Assembly (NCBI GenBank): GCA_964035545.1
Contig: OZ037771.1
Coordinates: 8,011,908-8,075,907, forward strand
Reading direction: 5' to 3'
DNA: 64,000 bases
DNA from: Bugula neritina
Taxonomy: Eukaryota; Bryozoa; Gymnolaemata; Cheilostomatida; Bugulidae
Position numbers and translations under genes: made by a program. A model generated the notes under the pieces. That model ran no database searches, was not told the origin of the DNA, and saw only the letters and a list, made by a program, of their open reading frames with translations. Below, piece by piece: positions 60,776-64,000 of this stretch (position 1 is the stretch's first letter; each line of letters begins with the position of its first letter).

Positions 60776-62554
60776 GGATGTAGTGGTACCCATACGGTCC
60801 CATACGCCGTATGGCCTAGAAGAAATTAGACTGTTCTAGGCCATACGCCCGTATGGGCATAATATTTTTGAAAGATGATTAGTGCACAGGATAGTTTGGG
60901 CATCCTCACTGAGAATATCATAAATGTCGCTCACAATCTAATTTAAGTTCTTGTTATGTTAATGCTATGTGGGTGGCATGCGTGTTGCCTACTTGTGATT
61001 GTTTAGCCTGAGATTACACTATGAATAATATGCAGCTATCAACATTCCATCTTCTCATCCCTACGTGTTCATTGAAGCGCGAAGTGCTGTACATCGGTTA
61101 TTGCTAAGGAAACAATATTTTATTTTCAGTGTATAAATCACTAATTTGTAGAAAGTCTATGAAGGCTATTGAAAAGATCAATAAATTTGCCATGCATAAA
61201 TTTCTCAGGTTTCCGACAGTGTTTGTTCTATTCGAATATCATGCTTTCCTGCTGAGATATTTGGCAGGGATTGAAAAATAAAATTTCCAGGTAAAATTGG
61301 CCAAAAATGGGTAGATTTTTGTCTAATTTTGAAAAAAAATATTGAAAACTCAAAAAAGCAGATGCTCTGAGGAACAGGCAGATCTAAAACATGGTTTTTA
61401 AATTTTAATTCTAGCACAATTAAGTGAGGTTTTATTTTGCGGGACTGAATTCTTATAATATACCAATAATGTGGCCTCAACAAGGCTGTGACAGCTAGAA
61501 GGCTGCCCTTATCTATCTTGTGTAGATTTGCATTTTGTCAATAAGCAATGGAATTTGGAAAAATCCAACATGAAATCCAGAAATAAAATCAAAATGTCTT
61601 CAAGAAACAGTACCAGGTGTGTAGGAGAGGCTAAGGAAAATTTATCACCGAGGTCTACAGGTACTATATCCACATTTTGGTCAAAAACCTAGCGTTATTG
61701 CATGTTAATAATTAATGCAATAAGGTTTTGCAAACTGTACACCACCATAAGTAACCTTTTATGTTTAATCATCTATTCTAGGTTAACACATATTAAACCT
61801 GTCAAATTTGTTCTTTTGGGGTATATTTCCTTGATGTATTTAGCGGAAGCTCAGGGGTTTTATTTTAAAACCAAGTTAACATACTCTTCTTGCATGGGTG
61901 TGCTTTATTGTGTGTAAGGAGGTGTGGCGGTATCACCTTATGAATTAGACTAGCACTCTAATAAACTCCAAATAGGTTTTCAACCAATTTCTGCTTGCCA
62001 ATGAGTTATCAATTCAGATTTGCTCTTTATAAAAAACCTACACACATTTTCTGATTAGCAATCTTCCTCTGTTCTGATCTATTATTCTTTTTCTGTGCAC
62101 GGCAGTGTATTAGTTATTTAAAGTAATCAGGTTGCATTTGGAGAGCACTTGTTACCTGCCTCTATCCTTCCATCTTTTTGAGATATTCAGCAGTTTTTCT
62201 GTACAGGTTGGACTTCGTGTTAGAACAAACCTAACTGCAGTTGAGTAAGACTACATTACATTACATTACAGTCAACAGGTATGGGACAAGACTGAATATT
62301 TATATAGTTTGCAGCAATGCCCAGTCGTCATGTAGCTGGTATGGTATGAAAATAATAGCGAGGTGCACATTTCAACACAGATTTTTTCAGAAGAATTATA
62401 ATTCACAATGGCTTTAAATTGCATAAATTTGCATCAGAAGCGCTCTGAGGGCTTCAGCGGCCGGGGCGCTGCCCCCGACCCCGCCGGGGGCCTGGGCGGC
62501 CCCCTGAACCCCCGGCCTGAGAGTATGGCCTAGAATATTTTTGCCACTACATCC

Positions 62555-62557
<3 letters not shown>
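60773..62557. mobile_element. 1785-bp TIR DNA transposon, non-autonomous, possibly hAT-like
   Basis: Perfect 14-bp inverted ends CAGGGATGTAGTGG and CCACTACATCCCTG, inserted within (TA)n. The left subterminal part has strong hairpins (CCATACG/CGTATGG; CGTATGGCCTAGA with TCTAGGCCATACG). The right end has a GC-rich block at 62,455-62,515 (GGGGCGCTGCCCCCGACCCC). GTATGGCCTAGAA occurs near both ends. No transposase ORF was found. CAGGG termini suit hAT-like elements, whose 8-bp duplication would be hidden in the TA tract. That is an inference. Confidence 0.75.
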
Positions 62558-62597
<40 letters not shown>

Positions 62598-62625
<28 letters not shown>

Positions 62626-62650
62626 TGTATGTATGTGTGTATGTATGTAT
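62598..62650 (+). repeat. (GTAT)n microsatellite
   Basis: GTATGTATGTAT repeat between the TA tract and the Penelope-like terminal repeat fragment. Confidence 0.9.
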
Positions 62651-62664
62651 ATACATACATATAT

Positions 62665-63000
<336 letters not shown>

Positions 63001-63028
63001 CATATATATGTATGTATGTATGTATGTA

Positions 63029-64000
63029 CAGTGCTGTGAAAAAGTTTGAGGACGCTTGCAGAAATTTCTATGTATTTTGTTTAATAGACTTTTCTTGGAA
63101 GTTCTTAGTATTTTCCTGCAAGTTCTACATATCAAAAATGACCCTTAGAATGTGCACTACAATTTCCATTTCATAAATTCTTACTGCTGTGATGTTTTCT
63201 ACTAATTTTCGGGCTAACTACACAAGCAGCTAGAAAAGCGCAACTTCTGTGTTTTTATGTTTACAAAGTTTATGGCTTCTGATAACTACAAAAGGCTAAA
63301 CAGTGAAATTTGACTGTGTGCATGGCATCATGATATCATCAAGTATGACTTTCTTCCATAATTTGAAATTAGTCATTTAGTTGTAAGATTTTACATGGTG
63401 TCCACTTAGGTGTTGCGCATAGACAAAATGAGACCTGTAAATCTTACTTCAAAAGCAAGGTTTGTAATAATTTTTTTGCATAACGAAGGCTATTCAATTA
63501 GAATAATATCTGAAAAGGTTGGCAAAGCAAAGACAACTGTACATCAAATTATCAAAAAGTTTATGGAGACTGGCAGTGTAGCAGATTGACTTGGAAGTGG
63601 ACGACCAAGAATAAGCACACTCAGAGATGACAAGGTTCTTATTAGGATCAGAGAGAAGGGTCGTCATAAAACAAGTCCTAAGTTGGCAAAGAATGGTTAG
63701 AATCACCAGGAACAACAACTTCGACATCCCTGATAAAGCGAAGATTGCTGAGCCATGGTCTATGTGACTGCAAAGCAAGAAGGAAGCCTCTACTAACCGA
63801 GAAGTAGCAAAAAAACCCGCTACGGTGGGCCAAGGAGCATGGTAGTTAGACAGTGAATAATTAGAAAAAAGTAATTATTTCACATGAATCAACATTTAAT
63901 GTGAATAATCATGCTAGAAACTGTTTTGTTAGAAGATACTAGTATGAGGAATATAACCACTAACGTATTCTTCGAACAATTAGGCACCCTATTGGTGTTA
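63029..64000 (+). mobile_element. Tc1/mariner-like transposon, left end, runs off window
   Basis: Begins CAGTGCTGTGAAAAAGTTTG, preceded by TA, the usual Tc1/mariner end and target. The transposase remnant starts 400 bp inside. The right end is outside the window. 63,050-63,427 is the non-coding 5' part. Confidence 0.75.
63428..64000 (+). pseudogene. Tc1-like transposase, decayed
   Basis: Starts MRPVNLTSKARFVIIFLHNE and has a first helix-turn-helix (IRIISEKVGKAKTTVHQII). A TGA stop is at 63,587-63,589, after which GSGRPRIS and KTSPKLAK continue in frame. Later frames give SLIKRRLLSHGLCDCKARRK-like and, near 63,870, VIISHESTFNV, where Tc1 transposases have the first or second catalytic Asp (SDES); here it is His. 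Inactive. Confidence 0.8.

Overview
The window looks like the genome of a non-model invertebrate animal: AT-rich, spliceosomal introns with GT-AG and a few GC-AG borders, polyadenylation signals, extracellular domains encoded by phase-symmetric exons, long (TA)n tracts, and a dense mix of BEL/Pao, Ty3/Gypsy, Penelope-like, RTE-like LINE, tRNA-derived SINE, Tc1/mariner and MITE sequences. I cannot name the species or phylum from this sequence.

Positions 1-18,912 are a stack of nested LTR retrotransposons. A decayed BEL/Pao element on the + strand has its gag at 1-1157 and its integrase end at 17,715-18,912. Between these lie (i) a young, complete Ty3/Gypsy element at 1158-6807 (- strand) with two 519-bp LTRs that read as identical, a perfect 5-bp target duplication and one 1489-codon ORF whose order is Gag-protease-integrase-RT-RNase H, the unusual Gmr1-type order; (ii) a decayed conventional Gypsy element C (- strand, about 7.8-15.9 kb); and (iii) inside the protease of C, a third Gypsy element B (10,686-14,879, - strand) with 190-bp LTRs, a tRNA-Ser-like primer site, frameshifts and loss of the first half of its RT.

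Positions 22.3-38.9 kb hold two tandem, paralogous leucine-rich-repeat genes on the - strand. Their repeats are carried by eight and seven exons respectively, each exactly 144 bp and phase 2-2. Both genes carry the same 26-bp minisatellite in the same intron. A SINE inserted into the last codons of the second gene now supplies its stop codon. RTE-like LINE fragments, a 410-bp GA-rich tract, a PIF/Harbinger-like MITE and minisatellites fill introns and spacers.

Positions 41.9-48.0 kb hold a + strand gene for a secreted glycoprotein: spliced signal peptide, NHL-type beta-propeller, then four single-exon HYR-like Cys domains (phase 1-1) and a unique C-terminal region. A 382-bp inverted repeat sits in the introns flanking exons 3-7. 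Downstream are a MITE, a long TA tract, a decayed C2H2 zinc-finger array, and two small weakly supported + strand genes (52.7-53.7 kb and 56.2-57.7 kb), the second with CCAAT boxes and an RFX-like site.

The right end (57.9-64 kb) is a Penelope-like RT/GIY-YIG element with a hammerhead-like motif, a head-to-head truncated second copy, a 1785-bp inverted-repeat DNA transposon inserted in a TA tract, and a decayed Tc1-like transposase running off the window. Two copies of a separate small repeat (20.93 and 41.11 kb), each abutting TA tracts, contain a near-canonical type I hammerhead ribozyme. That repeat and the Gmr1-order element are the two observations I would follow up first.
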